The notes beneath the pieces are model-generated. The model did no database searches. It was given only the letters and a program-made list of their open reading frames with translations, and was not told the DNA's origin. Of a DNA stretch of 64,000 nt, positions 46,253-59,005 are shown piece after piece; within the stretch, counting starts at the first letter, position 1, and each line of letters opens with the position of its first letter. This DNA is from Cyclina sinensis (taxonomy: Eukaryota; Mollusca; Bivalvia; Venerida; Veneridae), in assembly GCA_012932295.1 (NCBI GenBank), contig JAAONU010000107.1:62001-126000 (forward strand), read 5' to 3'. Both the position numbers and the translations under genes were made by a program.

Positions 46253-46320
46253 GGTACGGTGTTCCATGGGTAGAGTGCAGGAGTCCGAGGGTCGCGGATT
46301 CAGTTCTTGTCAGAGGCGAG
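46253..46320 (+). repeat. Weak tRNA-like segment
   Basis: 'gttccatgggtagagtgc' resembles an A box and 'cgcggattcagttcttg' a degenerate B box. Probably a decayed tRNA-derived repeat. Confidence 0.3.
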
Positions 46321-46873
46321 ATTCTCTCCCGATCTTCACATTTCTCCATTCTGGACGAATACTGACACATTTGTTCATTGTGTCGACTTCTTGGTCTGAG
46401 AAAAGAGATGATATTTACCAAGAAACTAACTCATTAAAATACCTGAATTAGATATTCAGTTTCTTTAGCGAAACAGGTATGTACTAAGGTGCACATTTGT
46501 CACATTTGTCACACGTGGGATGAATACGGCCACCCTCGTCACACCTGTTCTAACGTTCTTATGCACCAGGTCTTCTCGTGACCAGCCGTTCACGTTCCTG
46601 AGCTGTTCGAATTAAGAGAGAAATAGAGACGTGACTCATAATCAAGATTTTCTTGTTATGAGTTTTGTGCACTGTACTCCTTAACAGTAATGTGTGGAAT
46701 CGGTTATAATCCTCTTGAATGATAAGAGCGTATAGAGCATGATCAAACATCAATAACTGGGAAATAACCCAAAGCGATTTGACGCAACATATATGCTTCT
46801 TTTGCTGTGTATTTGATTTTCCTTATGTTACTCCATATTTAATATATAAATACAATAACACTGTGAAGGAACC

Positions 46874-46946
46874 GTCCGGTTAGCTCAATATGTAGAGCGT
46901 TTTTGGACTGTGAATCGGGCGACCTGGGTGCGATTCCAGAACGTTG
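46874..46946 (+). repeat. tRNA-derived SINE head
   Basis: A box TTAGCTCAATATGTAGAGCG and B box GGGTGCGATTCCAG at tRNA spacing. Acceptor ends do not pair, so it is not a functional tRNA. Confidence 0.5.
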
Positions 46947-47559
46947 CAGGTCACTTTCGTTGTGATTGATCATGAACTCTTTTCTACGGTCATTCGCATT
47001 GTACCTCTGCTCTGGCATGTACATAAGTTATCAGTTCCTATCGAATGTGAAGGCATCGAGTACTGGTAAACTACTAGCCAGCCCAGGAACGATGCAGTGG
47101 CTGAACTGTGATCATGTTAAATCAATGTGGCTTATTCCCCGCCATTATAACACATTACTTGTTTTAAGTCCGGTTAATTAAGAAAGGTAAATGAAAAAAA
47201 GATATTCTTCGTCTTTATTGTAATTAAAAAAATGATAATAGCATCTACAATAAAATCGTGAAAAGTTTGACAGTTTTTTTAGTATTTGCTGGATACATAA
47301 CATGTGACAAATGTGAGTCAACCCACATCCCCTATAGTTTGTAAAACAGATCCGTCACGTTTCAAATCTATGAAAAATGTGCAAAAAAGCAAATAAATTG
47401 CACATCAGGAACAGCTATAATAAAAACACGGCCTCTTTACACAGCCAGTAGGTAGTGAGGGGAGATATTTCTTTATATTCCTTTATTTTTTTGTTGTAAA
47501 AAGGACACCACAAACAATAAACATATGTCAAATCACAGTCTAATTAAAAGTGTTATATC

Positions 47560-48185
47560 AATATTTCACATGTCTTCTTTCTTTTCACCGCGAATGTAAA
47601 ATTGTCCAACATTTGCCATAACTTCCATAAAAGTTAATGGTTCAGGCTTAATGGTCTTTGGACACGACATTCTGACTGACTTATATTTATTTGACCCTGA
47701 CCTCTAAACGACCTTCACTTTCTAGATCGAATTGTACAAAAAACTTTTATATTGAACATAACTCCCTTAATAGTAAATTGAGATATTTCATACTTGAAAA
47801 CCTCTTTGGACAGCTTTCCAACTGACCTGTATTTATTTGACCTTGGCAATTGAATGACCTTGGAAATCCAAGTGTCAAAAATTGCTAACATTGGTGATAC
47901 ATTGTTTATTAGTGAGTGGGTCTTCTTTATACTTGGACACAACAAAACTTTAAAAACAGCTTCCCTTTAACCTATATTTTTTTTACCTTGACCAATGAAT
48001 AATCCTTTCCTTTAAGATCCATTTGTCCGAAAACTGTAACATTGCCCGTAACTTCCTTATTAACTTGATATACTTCGTCCTTAGTCATAACACCCCTTTG
48101 GACAAGAGTTTCCAACTTATATATAGATATGTGACCTTGACCCCTTAATGACCTTCATCTTCAAGATCAATTTGCCTAGAAATTT
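47560..48185 (+). repeat. Degenerate tandem repeat, ~150-165 bp units
   Basis: About four units, each with 'tatttatttgaccttgacc', 'aatgaccttc..ttc.agat' and 'aacttcc.taa.a.ttaa'. Non-coding. Confidence 0.65.
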
Positions 48186-48451
48186 AAAGCTTCATTTCGG
48201 GGGCGAAAGTCAGTCTACAGGGAAAGCTCTTGCTATTTTCTTGTTTTTGCATTTTTGTTTTGCAGCTCAAAATAGATTAGTTACTTCACATCTGAGTTGT
48301 TTTTTGTTTAATTTTCCATACGTCTTGTTACCCTTAAGAAACGTGAACAACAACTGGAAATATTGCAAGCGCCTACTAAAATGTCCAAATGTTCTAATAG
48401 TCTATCAAAGACATAGGCAGTCGTTGGAATGAACGACTGTATTCGGTGATT

Positions 48452-50481
48452 TGCTAGTCAGATGAAGTTAGTCTGCTAGTCTGCTGAATTTAGTCTGCTA
48501 GTCTGCTGCAGTTAGTCTGCTAGTCTGCTAGTCTGCTGGAGTTAGTCTGCTAGTCTGCTGCAGTTAGTCTGCTAGTCTGCTGAAGTTAGTCTGCTTGTCT
48601 ACTGAAGTTAGTCTGGTTGTCTGCTAGTCTGCTGGAGTTAGTCTGCTAGTCTGCTAGAGTTGTTTTGCCATTCTGTTATTCTGCTAGAGTTGTTCTGTAG
48701 AAGTTTTCCTTTGAAGGGATTACAATGAATTATAAAACACAAATTATGTGCCTTTTTACCGGTTTAAACGGTTTTTATTCGAGTTTTACAACTTAGTAAA
48801 ATGAAAATTATGAATTACTTAAAACATCTTTTACACAAGTCTGCTAGTCTGCTGAATTTAGTCTGCTAGTCTGCTGAAGTTAGTCTGCTAGTCTGCTGAA
48901 GTTAGTCTGCTAGTCTGCTGAAGTTAGCCTGCTAGTCTGCTGGAGTAAGTCTGCTAGTCTGCTGGAGTTAGTCTGCTAGTCTGCTAGAGTTGTTTTGCCA
49001 ATCTCTTATTCTGCTAGAGGTGTTCTGTAGAAGTTTTCCTTTGAAGGGAGTACAATGAATTATAAAATAATTGTGCCTTTTTAGTCTGCTGAATTAAGTC
49101 TGCTAGTCTGCTAGTCTGCTGAAGTTAGTCTGCTAGTCTGCTGAAGTTAGTCTGCTAGTCTGCTAGTCTGCTGAAGTTAGTCTGCTAGTCTGCTGAAGTT
49201 AGTCTGCTAGTCTGCTGAAGTTAGTCTGCTAGTCTGCTAGTCTGCTGGAGTTAGGCTGCTAGTCTGCTGAAGTTAGTCTGCTAGTCTGCTTGTCTGCTGG
49301 AGTTAGTCTGCTAGTCTGCTGGAGTTAGTCTGCTAGTCTGCTGAAGTTAGTCTGCTAGTCTGCTGAAGTTAGTCTGCTAGTCTGCTGGAGTTAGTCTGCT
49401 AGTCTGCTTGTCTGCTGAAGTTAGTCTGCTAGTCTGCTGAAGTTAGTCTGCTAGTCTGCTGAAGTTAGTCTGCTAGTCTGCTGAAGTTAGTCTGCTAGTC
49501 TGCTGAAGTTAGTCTGCTAGTCTGCTGAAGTTAGTCTGCTAGTCTGCTGAAGTTAGTCTGCTAGTCTGCTGAAGTTAGTCTGCTAGTCTGCTAGTCTGCT
49601 GGAGTTAGGCTGCTAGTCTGCTGAAGTTAGTCTGCTAGTCTGCTGAAGTAAGTTTGCTAGTCTGCTGAAGTTAGTCTGCTAGTCTGCTAGTCTGCTGAAG
49701 TTAGTCTGCTAGTCTGCTGATGTTAGTCTGCTAGTCTGCTTGTCTGCTGGAGTTAGTCTGCTAGTCTGCTGGAGTTAGTCTGCTAGTCTGCTAGAGTTGT
49801 TTTGCCATTCTGTTATTCTGCTAGAGTTATTCTGTAGAAGTTTTTCTTTGAAGGGAGTACAATGAATTATAAAATAATTGTGCCTTTTTCCGGTTTAAAC
49901 GGTTTTTTTCGAGTTTTACAACTTAGTAAAATGAAAATTATGAATTACTGAAAACATCTTTGACACAAGTCTGCTAGTCTGCTAGTCTGCTGAATTCGGT
50001 CTGCTAGTCTGCTGAAGTTAGTCTGCTAGTCTGCTAGTCTGCTGAAGTTAGTCTGCTAGTCATCTGGAGTTAGTCTGCTAGTCATCTGGAGTTAGTCTGC
50101 TAGTCTGCTAGATTTAGTCTGCTAGTCTGCTAGAGTTGTTTTGCCATTCTGTTATTCTGCTAGAGGTGTTCTGTAGAAGTTTTCCGTTGAAAGGAGTACA
50201 ATGAATTATAAAATAATTGTGCCTTTTTTCCGGTTTAAACAGTTTTTATTCGAGTTTTACAACTTAGTAAAATGAAAATTATGAATTACTTAAAACATCT
50301 TTGACACAAGTCTGCTAGTCTGCTAGTCTGCTGAATTTAGTCTGCTAGTCTGCTGAAGTTAGTCTTCTAGTCTGCTGAAGTTAGTCTGCTAGTCTGCTGG
50401 AGTTAGTCTGCTAGTCTGCTAGTCTGCTGAAGTTAGTCTGCTAGTCTGATGAAGTTAGTCTGCTAGTCTGCTAGTCTGCTA
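48452..50481 (+). repeat. 22 bp satellite with higher-order units
   Basis: The monomer is TCTGCTAGTCTGCTGAAGTT plus AG (22 bp), with GAAG/GGAG variants and occasional 11 bp insertions of an extra 'tagtctgctag'. Monomer runs at 48452-48690, 48839-49010, 49083-49800, 49970-50135 and 50311-50481 are separated by a recurrent spacer ('tttgccattctgttattctg', 'gaagggagtacaatgaatta', 'aaaatgaaaattatgaatta', 'acatctttgacacaag') in full or truncated form. The longest pure run has roughly 30 monomers. Confidence 0.95.
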
Positions 50482-50514
50482 ACTTCACAGAGACCTAACA
50501 ATAGATGTCCGTTA

Positions 50515-51267
50515 CTAGTACATATTGTCTGAAATTTTACACTGACTTTCATGCACCCACTGATGGCAGCTTCTATGAAATTTATGATGTTGAGCAAATA
50601 GAGTTGATATACAGCTAATGAAAGTGAATGAAGTATAGCATACATTGTGGTTTTCAGGTTCATAGAAAAATTGGGATATCACCAGGAACATACATGACAA
50701 AACTGGTCACACTTCGTGATTTGCAAGCCAGGAAAAAAAAGCAGTGGCAACCACACATAAAGCTTAAAGGAGTAGAATGCTCTTGAAACAGAAAAGGTAC
50801 GAGCAGGATGTTTTTGGCTTTGGCAACATATTTCATATCTAACTGAAATTTAATTGGTGATACCAGTTCCCCATTTATGCCTATATGTCTTGTCACTACT
50901 GTATTTATAACAGGTGCACTCTGGGCATTTGCTAAAACTAGTAATAGGTGTCATAATAGATTTTTCTTTGTTAGACAAAAGCTGGTTAATTTGAATCTTA
51001 ACAAATATTGTCATATAGGAATGCATATCTCTAAAGTTTATTTACGTAAAATAGAAGTGCATTTAGTAAGTTCAGGTGTGGGGTAGCTCCATTAAGGATT
51101 GATACAGGAAGATATGAGTTGGGGATATGGTAACTTTTCTGTATTGCGGGTGATTTCTTGCAGTCCAAAAGTTTAGCTTCAGTTTTTTCAGTCAACATCC
51201 TTCTAAAAACTGCAAATGCCTGCAGGGCATGCAGGATATATTTGTTGTTTTCCGGATAAACAGACAT
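50515..51267 (-). pseudogene. Unrecognised coding-like fragments, minus strand
   Basis: Three successive minus-strand frames look protein-like. 51031-51267 has YILHALQAFAVFRRMLTEK and SPAIQKSYHIPNSYLP. 50660-50896 has PIKFQLDMKYVAKAKNIL. 50515-50700 has EPENHNVCYTSFTF and CHQWVHESQCKISDN. The last two overlap, suggesting a frameshift near 50680. No family was recognised. They may belong to the same mobile unit as the exonuclease pseudogene on the other strand. Confidence 0.3.
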
Positions 51268-51402
51268 TGCTACTGAGGCAAGAAAACAGTCAACGGTGAT
51301 TTGTATATGTTTATTTGTGTAAGAAAAATGATTTTATTCTTAACAAGTGTGATTTCATTGAAATAACAGTTCTTTCTCCATTTTATTTTTTATTTGTTTC
51401 AG

Positions 51403-53890
51403 GAATCAGAAGAGGGCTACATGTGAGGTGAAAGAAAGACCAAGTTATTCTTCTAATATTGAACTCAGTGGTAAGCTTATGCTATGGTGTTCTAATTGTA
51501 TTTAAATCACTACTGCGAGTGTCTAAGGGCTGTGTGCTACTGTAAAATGTTTCCCCGTACTTCAGTTCAAAGTGAAGTTGTCTTTTTTGGTCCTTCGTTG
51601 ACCTTATGTTTGTCTCTGTTTGCTTTGGGATTATTTGATTAGTCAACTGTGGTCACCTCTATTGGATTTATCTGTTGTTGTTGTTTTTTTGTTGCATTGT
51701 TTATATGGCATTTTGTCTTTTGTTACTATACATCGACATGTAATGGGTTAATCGCAACTGCAGGCCCGTCGTCATATAATAATAGTGTCTTGAAATTAAA
51801 GGGCTGATAAACCGTTGATGAATATCAACTGAAAATTTCAATGTAGCAGGTTTTTTATGTTATTGTTGTTTTTTGTACTGATTGTGACCTGTCTGTCGAA
51901 TTTGGTCAGGCACATTGGCTGATGGTTTTCCTATTTTAATATATTATATTGCTGTTTTTCTGTTCTTATACAAACATATCAACATCATCTTATCTCCTGC
52001 CTAGAGCTTTGCTAAACTTGGTAATTTAAAAAATAAAGTTGTAATCCGTATGCTTCATGTCTGTTTTGCATGCAGAACTTGGTCATTCTTAGAAACAAAG
52101 CATGCATTTTTCGGAAGCAGACAAAGTAAAAATAGTTTTGGTATGAAACTCAGTGATACCAAATGGACAAATTTGTTATGGCAGATTTAGTAATTTAAAC
52201 TGAATGATGTAATGTTTCCTCTCATTCTTCATTTTAATTTATGGTGTTCTAACATTTCAGATGAACCAAAGCATGAGGAAATACTAGAAGGTCTTAGTGT
52301 TCCCCAGGATACATGCTGTGTCCCAAAAAAAACACACACCTGTCTTCTTTGATTTGGAAAATACTGGTCTTGGTAAATTAATTTAACAAAAACTATACAT
52401 GAAAGGAATTGAACACATACAATGAAATAGGCTTATTAGAAAAGTTACTTATTATTTGAAAATGAATTATGAATTTCCTTTAGTCAAAAATTAGGTTCTC
52501 TTTAACTGATATTGTCAGTTACTTTTCTCTTCACACCTGTTTAATAGATTTTGAACGTTAACTATAACTTTGACGTGTACGTTGATTGAATTATCTGCCC
52601 TGTCTGGAATTAGAAGTTATTGTTTAGTGTGTGCAAGTACATAATATCAAATATGTCAAACACAATCAGAGGTATTAACTACCCATTTCTGGATCATTTC
52701 TCCCTCTGGATAATCGAGCATGCTGTTATGTGACAGCTCCTGTTTACCCAATAAGGATATTTGATTGAATTCAAGAGCTAGGTACCTGGCTCTAAAATTT
52801 ATGTCAGCTTAGCAATTTCAGCCTGCTTTTACATGTCTCATATTCATTGTAGTGTAAATGTTGAAGTTTAGCATCTACATATAGTAAAAGATCATGCATT
52901 GACAATACACACTTTAAAGCAACACAAAGTTTGCAAGGGATTTAAATGAAGTTTGCGGGTTCAAAACCAACTAAAGGAAGATATTAAAACAAAATCCATA
53001 CTTTTTCAGTTTTCAAGCTTTTGTAGTCACCATTCTCCATTTGCATGTTACACAGGTTACAGTCCTAAGAACAACTTGTAACAAAACTCACTTATTGTTT
53101 ACAGAGAGAGATTCAGACATTGTACAGATTGCTGCGAAGAGAGGCAAAGAATGTTTTAGCTGTTACATTTTGCCGTTTAAACCCATTTCATCAAGAGCTA
53201 CTGCTATAACTTGAATTAGCATTACGCACAATGATGTATATGTTAGAGGACAGAGAGTATCAAGTGTACACAAAAAAGAAGCTCTTCAGCTGTTTTTGAA
53301 TTTTCTTCAGAAAAGCTCAGACAATGTTCTTTATGCTCATAACTGTAAAAGTTTTGACAGCAAGTTTTTAATTAATTCTTTAGCCTCTGTAAACTCTTGA
53401 CTGTACTTTGTGAGTGTACTGTGGGATTTATCGATACATATTTTTATACAAAAAAAACTTCCCAGATCTTAAAAAACATAGTCAGGCCTTTTTAGCAACT
53501 CATTTTTGTCTGCAGTCTACAATGCACATAATGCAGTTGATGATGTAGCTGTCTTGCAGAGGTTGTGTGCTGCAGACAGGTCATTTGACATGACATCATC
53601 ATTATGCAGTGACTGTTTACCACTACAGTCTGAACATTACCAAAAATATACATTCCTTATTTCCACTGTTGAATAACAATGTTACTAGTAAAAATATTGC
53701 CAGAAGAATTGCTTGCAGTGGTTTGTCTATGGACAACCTCATACTAGCGTTTGAGAAAAGTGGCACTGATGGCATAAGACTTGTTTTCTCGGAAGCAGTC
53801 AACAAGACAGTAAGGATCACTAAATCCAGCAAAATTATTGACTCTGTGTCAAGGTTTCAGTCAGAAAAAAGTGTGTCTAAACATTGCTAG
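51403..53890 (+). pseudogene. DEDDh 3'-5' exonuclease-domain gene, broken
   Basis: Exon A is 51403-51470 (acceptor 'gtttcag', donor GTAAGC). Exon B is 52261-52372 (acceptor 'catttcag', donor GTAAAT). Exon C starts at 53105. All join in phase. Exon B has VFFDLENTGLG (ExoI, DxE) after a frameshift in a run of eight A. Exon C has DSDIVQIAA, VLYAHNCKSFDSKFL (ExoII), VGFIDTYF and, after more shifts, NAHNAVDDVAVLQRLCA (ExoIII, H-x5-D type). It then continues with NIARRIACSGLSMDNLILAF to a stop at 53890. In-frame stops lie at 53212-53214 and 53398-53400. The domain belongs to the DnaQ/PolC-like DEDDh nucleases, including the PML exon-9-like group. Several lesions mean it is not functional. Confidence 0.75.
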
Positions 53891-55577
53891 GGAATGATTT
53901 TGTGTCTGTCTTTTTTCAGGTAGTCGGTCAACATTTTTGCCATGTTTACAATTCAGTATGCGTGCATGGTTTGGAATATGCATTATTACACTCACTTTGC
54001 GAGGGTGCTGCAAAGAAGTTTTGTTAATGGACTAACATAGTCTTATTCCAGGTGGTTTTTAGAACACTTCAGTGCACTTGAATGGATTGTCCAGTAGCTA
54101 ACTGTATCCATTGATTTCATGCTAATTGCTTTTTAAATGACAAAGTTATTTCAAATTGAAATACACGCAATTTTACACACTGACCAGTTTAATTTACTAG
54201 TCACCTGGTAAAATGGACAAAAAGACTTAAATTCCTAATTATGCTAAATGCTGAACTAAGCTTGATATAGCTTCAAAGCATAAATTTGATGAATTGTTTG
54301 ATAAACATGTATATTTGGACATATATCTTTTAAGAAGGTTTGCTTGTATGCGTTTCCAATCACTTTAGGCTTATCTTTAGGCTTATCTGTATAGAAATCA
54401 TTGCATATGGGGACACATATTATGAAACAACATGTACTTTCAGTTCATTCTTGTTTTGTTCATATGTTATTTTAGGCCACCATGGCATCGTTTATAAATG
54501 GTACTATTATTGCATTATAATGGTTATAATGTCTATCAATATGGAAGTGTTTGAGCAGTAACATGTATGACTGCTGATGAAGTTCTTTGTTCCAGTGTAC
54601 TATGATGTATATTACTTAGACGTTGTAAAGAATCCTCAGTCTACAAAAAATGATTGTTGTAACTTGCTTGTAGATTAGCAAATTTGTAATTACATCCCTG
54701 CCTAACAAGGTTTGCAGGTTATATAGGAGTCTTCTTACAGAAGATTGGTTGGTTAGTTTGTTGAGAATTCTTGGGATGCAAACTAGTCAAACCTTGTTCA
54801 AAACCACCTCTGGATACAGAGCCACTTGGAATAAATGCCACTTTTTTCAATACCATCACCATACAAAAAGAAAAAATTCACCTCTGACCAAAGACCACCT
54901 GCTTATTATAGCCTTCCCTTCTGATCTTTGTCAAAAAATTTGACTGTACTGACACGTTTCTAGGAATATTAGTGTGAAACTTGGTCCTAATTATTAACAA
55001 GTGCTGTTGTGCATGATGTTTTTATGTGTCCATCTTGTGAAGCAATCTACTTCTACATTTCTAGTATTGGTGTGATTGAGACTTGGTAAACATGATCAGC
55101 AATACTTTCACATTTCAGTAAGTATTGGTTTGATTGAAGCTTTTGTAAACATGATCTATTTATATGCTATATTTTCAGCAAAGAATGACCCGTGCATGAG
55201 CGAAGAGGGTACCGTTTTAGTAAATTTCGCAAAGAGGGTACCGATATGGATATGCACCGTGTAAATGTGCCTACTGTAAATATTATTAGTTTTCTGGTGG
55301 TACTGCATTTAAAAATATGTTACAACAGACTTCACTACAAAGGTTCTCTATACCTGTGAGGCATTGTCCTTGTGTACCCATCCTACTTGTGTAAAATACA
55401 ATGCAATAACAGAAAGTATGTCTTTTTGTTGTTATGGAAAGACACACAAGTCTAAGATACTGTTGCTTAAACAAGTCATGATGTCAGCCTACCAGGAAAA
55501 CACGAAACTTTTTAAAGAATATTAAATATTCCAACAGTAAATGATGTTTTTGCAATGTTATTTATGTCATATTAAAC
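53891..55577. other. No gene recognised
   Basis: AT-rich. A local duplication of 'attggt.tgattgaagctt..gtaaacatgatc' lies at about 55068-55096 and 55127-55158. Only short ORFs without domains. Confidence 0.5.
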
Positions 55578-58477
55578 TATGGAGGCTATTCGTTGCCAAA
55601 AATCCAGCCTTGTTGATCTGAGTTGTACAGTTTGTTTTCTCAAAATAATGCAATTGTTGTTCTTTCTATGTAAACTCCACTGATGCATTCATGGAGTGAT
55701 TTTGCAAATTTAACACTGTACCCCTCCATTTCAACGCACTACATATTTTAAAACTACAGAACAATATGTTTCTTTTTTAAATTACAATAACAATTGTCCA
55801 TCCTTACTTTGAAACATGCAGAATATACTCATGTAACTCACAAAAGAACAGGAGGTATTTTCAAATGCTTTCTAACATTGCCCGAGCGTAATGTTTACAT
55901 TGGCAGACTACTATGATTCGTTTGACAATGTTTCTGTAAGCCTTAAATGGATAAGCCCCGCCTAATCTCCGCCCACTTCACTATCGTAAAGAAACGTAAT
56001 TTTCCGCTCAATTTCGGTATTTACTTTGATGTGAGGTAAAGACATTATGCAGCTGTTTTATTTTTATTTTAGGCATAGCAACATAATAATTTTAAAATTT
56101 GAAACTTCATGCTTCCTTCATAATTATTAATTATTTTGACATTCTTAGACATAAACAGATTTTGAATTATCATTTCAGCTATTTCATGATTCTTTTTTTT
56201 ACCTCCTTTGTTATGATAAAGAGCTTTATCTTTGTAGTTACATTATTGACTTAATCATTAACTTTTCCAGAAATAAAAATTCAATATATTATACATAAGA
56301 TACTTATCTGTTTTCAAATTTTCTTAAATTCTAAACATCTGAAAACTTATTTAAAAGTATTGTTGTTGTTTAAATATTGTCGGTTTCTTCATTTAAATGC
56401 GAGACACATCTTTGCAAAACGTGGCAGTTTTGCATCGGTGAAAGACGGTTACCGTACCGGAGTACGAAAATGTCAGCCATTTTATACTTCTGACAGTTTG
56501 TCACCAGTGATGTAGAAACTGCTAATCAGTGCGCCTCTTTCCTCATGATTTAAGCCACGACTGAAACAGATCTACTATGAATCCGGACCTAGGGGTCAGT
56601 AACACCCTTTCTAGCTACGACAGGCAAAAATTTGGCCAGCGTTTCATTTGGTTCCCGATTCGAAAAAAACAAGTACAGGTCAGTCTGTACTTTGTGCTTT
56701 CCTGAGTTAACTTCAGGGATGCCCAAGTGCCCCCAATGGAGTCAATTTGAGACTGCGCTTAAGAGCCATAAGTAATTCCTGGATGATAAAGCGGTTAACA
56801 TTATTACTGCCGAAGCATAGAATTAAGCACAGACAGAAAAATTCGGCAGGTATGGAATATTTGAGTGTTTTTTTTTTTTTTTTTTTAAGATATAATCTCA
56901 GATATTCATCATACATTATAACTTTACAGTTGAGTGAGTGCAAGTCTTATGTCGATCTTTTATCGTCGTTTGCAGACAAACCATATTATATTATAATAAG
57001 CTTTTAAGTCATGTCAGGATATGTCGACAAACTATGTCATACAGGCTCATTAAAAGGTGTGGCTCGGAAAATTCAACGCCAGTTCATTTTAAACATGTAA
57101 ATTATTGCTTGCCGACCGTAAATTCGTACCCCACATGAAACTATTTTAAAAAAAGAAACGTTTTTAAAACTCCCATAAGGCGGTATTTAATCAGTGATGG
57201 CCATTTTATGAAGGGCAGACTTTGAATCAATATATTTATATATACAGAATTTATTGATTTTTAAACTCAAAGTGTGACCTTGACATTTGGCGTGGATGTT
57301 GCGCACGATGTATCGTCTTGATGTTCTGAACATGCTGCGTTTTTAATATTCTTACCTTCTGAGGATTATTATTTGTAGGTAGTGTTTAAGAAAAAAAAAG
57401 TTAAACAAACACTTGCATAGTTTGGAAATTATTTTCCATAACATTAAATAAGCAAATGTAAAATCAAATAAATTGTCCTCTTTTTAATTAAACATTGAAA
57501 TTTTCGTCTTGAGCATAACTTGTATACTATCAAAGGGACTGACAAAAGCTTTTAAAATATCCGTATATTTATTTTGTTGATGAACGTTTTTACCTTGAGC
57601 ATGGCAATATAAGGTTATCTTTTATTTGTTATCACTGTATGCCAGTGTTTTGAATGCGGGCGGGTTGGGAGACCATTGTCACCTAATTGTGACATATCTT
57701 GTTGAACATCATTCAGTCAAACGGACTTTCATCACATAACTCGTGCAATAATACTGGTGTGCTATACAAAACAAGTGAATAATAAACAGGTGGTTTTAAG
57801 AACAGCGAGTGCCTGTTTTTACTTATGAAATATTTAACATATATGTCATGGAAAAGCATATCAGGTGAGCACCAATCTATCTTAATCAATTGAATTAAGA
57901 GGCGTTTCAATGTCAACGTATGTGTCCACAGTTGATCTACGGCGTATAAAAGTTATATTTAAAGGAAAACTTGCTGTCATTACTATGTTTCATGTTCTTA
58001 TTATAAGAGTTTTCTCCCTTTTATTTTCCGCTCTTGAAAAATGGCTCCTCCCATTATTAATCTTCGGCTATCTTCGTGATATTGCCATATATGGAAGTTG
58101 CAAAATTATCTACGAATGTTAATTGTGTATAGATGTAAAATTCAAGTGTGCTGCTGTCAGTCTGAATGCGTTAACGTAACTATGCAATTATATTGCTAAA
58201 CTCCGTGTCGTGCGGTATAAGACGTGTAGTGTACTTTATACAGTCTAATTTGTACGTATGCCCTACTTTGTGTTTCAAAATTCAATCTACAATTTACTTT
58301 TGCTGCATGTTATCGGCTTTCTTATTAGAATTAAAGATGACAGGTGTAAAACTGCGATATTCAATACACAATTACTAGTACTGAATGTACCTCTCGGATA
58401 TGCATGAGCTTTGTAAAACTGAAGCATGAATTAACAAATTTGCAGGGCTGGATTTTTGGCAGCGAGTAGCCTCCATA
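55578..58477. mobile_element. 2.9 kb DNA element with ~34 bp inverted ends, no transposase
   Basis: The left end TATGGAGGCTATTCGTTGCC continues into 'aaaaatccagcc'. The right end reverse-complemented is TATGGAGGCTACTCGCTGCC with the same continuation. About 31 of 34 positions match. Only short ORFs without recognisable domains lie inside. Target duplication is not clear. A T-rich run (56868-56886) and a purine/pyrimidine mix fill the interior. It is probably a non-autonomous cut-and-paste element of unknown superfamily. Confidence 0.75.
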
Positions 58478-59005
58478 ATAATCAAGGTTTTATATATTTT
58501 ATAAAATAGATTTATTTGAGGAGTGACGTCCAGATCTCAATGTGGCTTGGATAGATCACATGAGTGTTTTGGAGTCTGGTGAAAGTTACTGCACTAATAA
58601 CCCTATTATTCAGTAAAACTTATTCTTTTCAATGTTGCAGTCAGTTATTTGTCATGTAATATAAAAAAAAACCTTGAAAATGATTGTATTTAATCATTTG
58701 CAAAAAAAGTGGGTGGGGTAATTCATACCCATATCATAACTTGTTCCATCATTTTAAAATGTTGTTTAAAGCTTTTACATACGTGTAATATCTGTTTCCA
58801 ATAGACATGTGATGTAAATGACTTACACTGGAATATATTCTTACTTGTAGAAATAAAACTGATTACATTTCACAGCTGTTGTATTTATTTATGCAAATTG
58901 CACAAATTTCTTGTAGATAAAGCGTAATATTATTTCAGAATGATCGGTGACATATGTTTTTTATATATATTTCTTAAGAATGACCTATGAGAAACTTTGT
59001 CACAA
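58478..59005. other. No gene recognised
   Basis: AT-rich single-copy-looking DNA. Confidence 0.4.

Noticed and set aside
48452..50481. Regular 22 bp repeats resembling a CRISPR array
   Set aside because: Units are contiguous with no unique spacers of constant length, the recurrent spacer is itself repeated, there are no cas genes, and the sequence is eukaryotic. It is a satellite.
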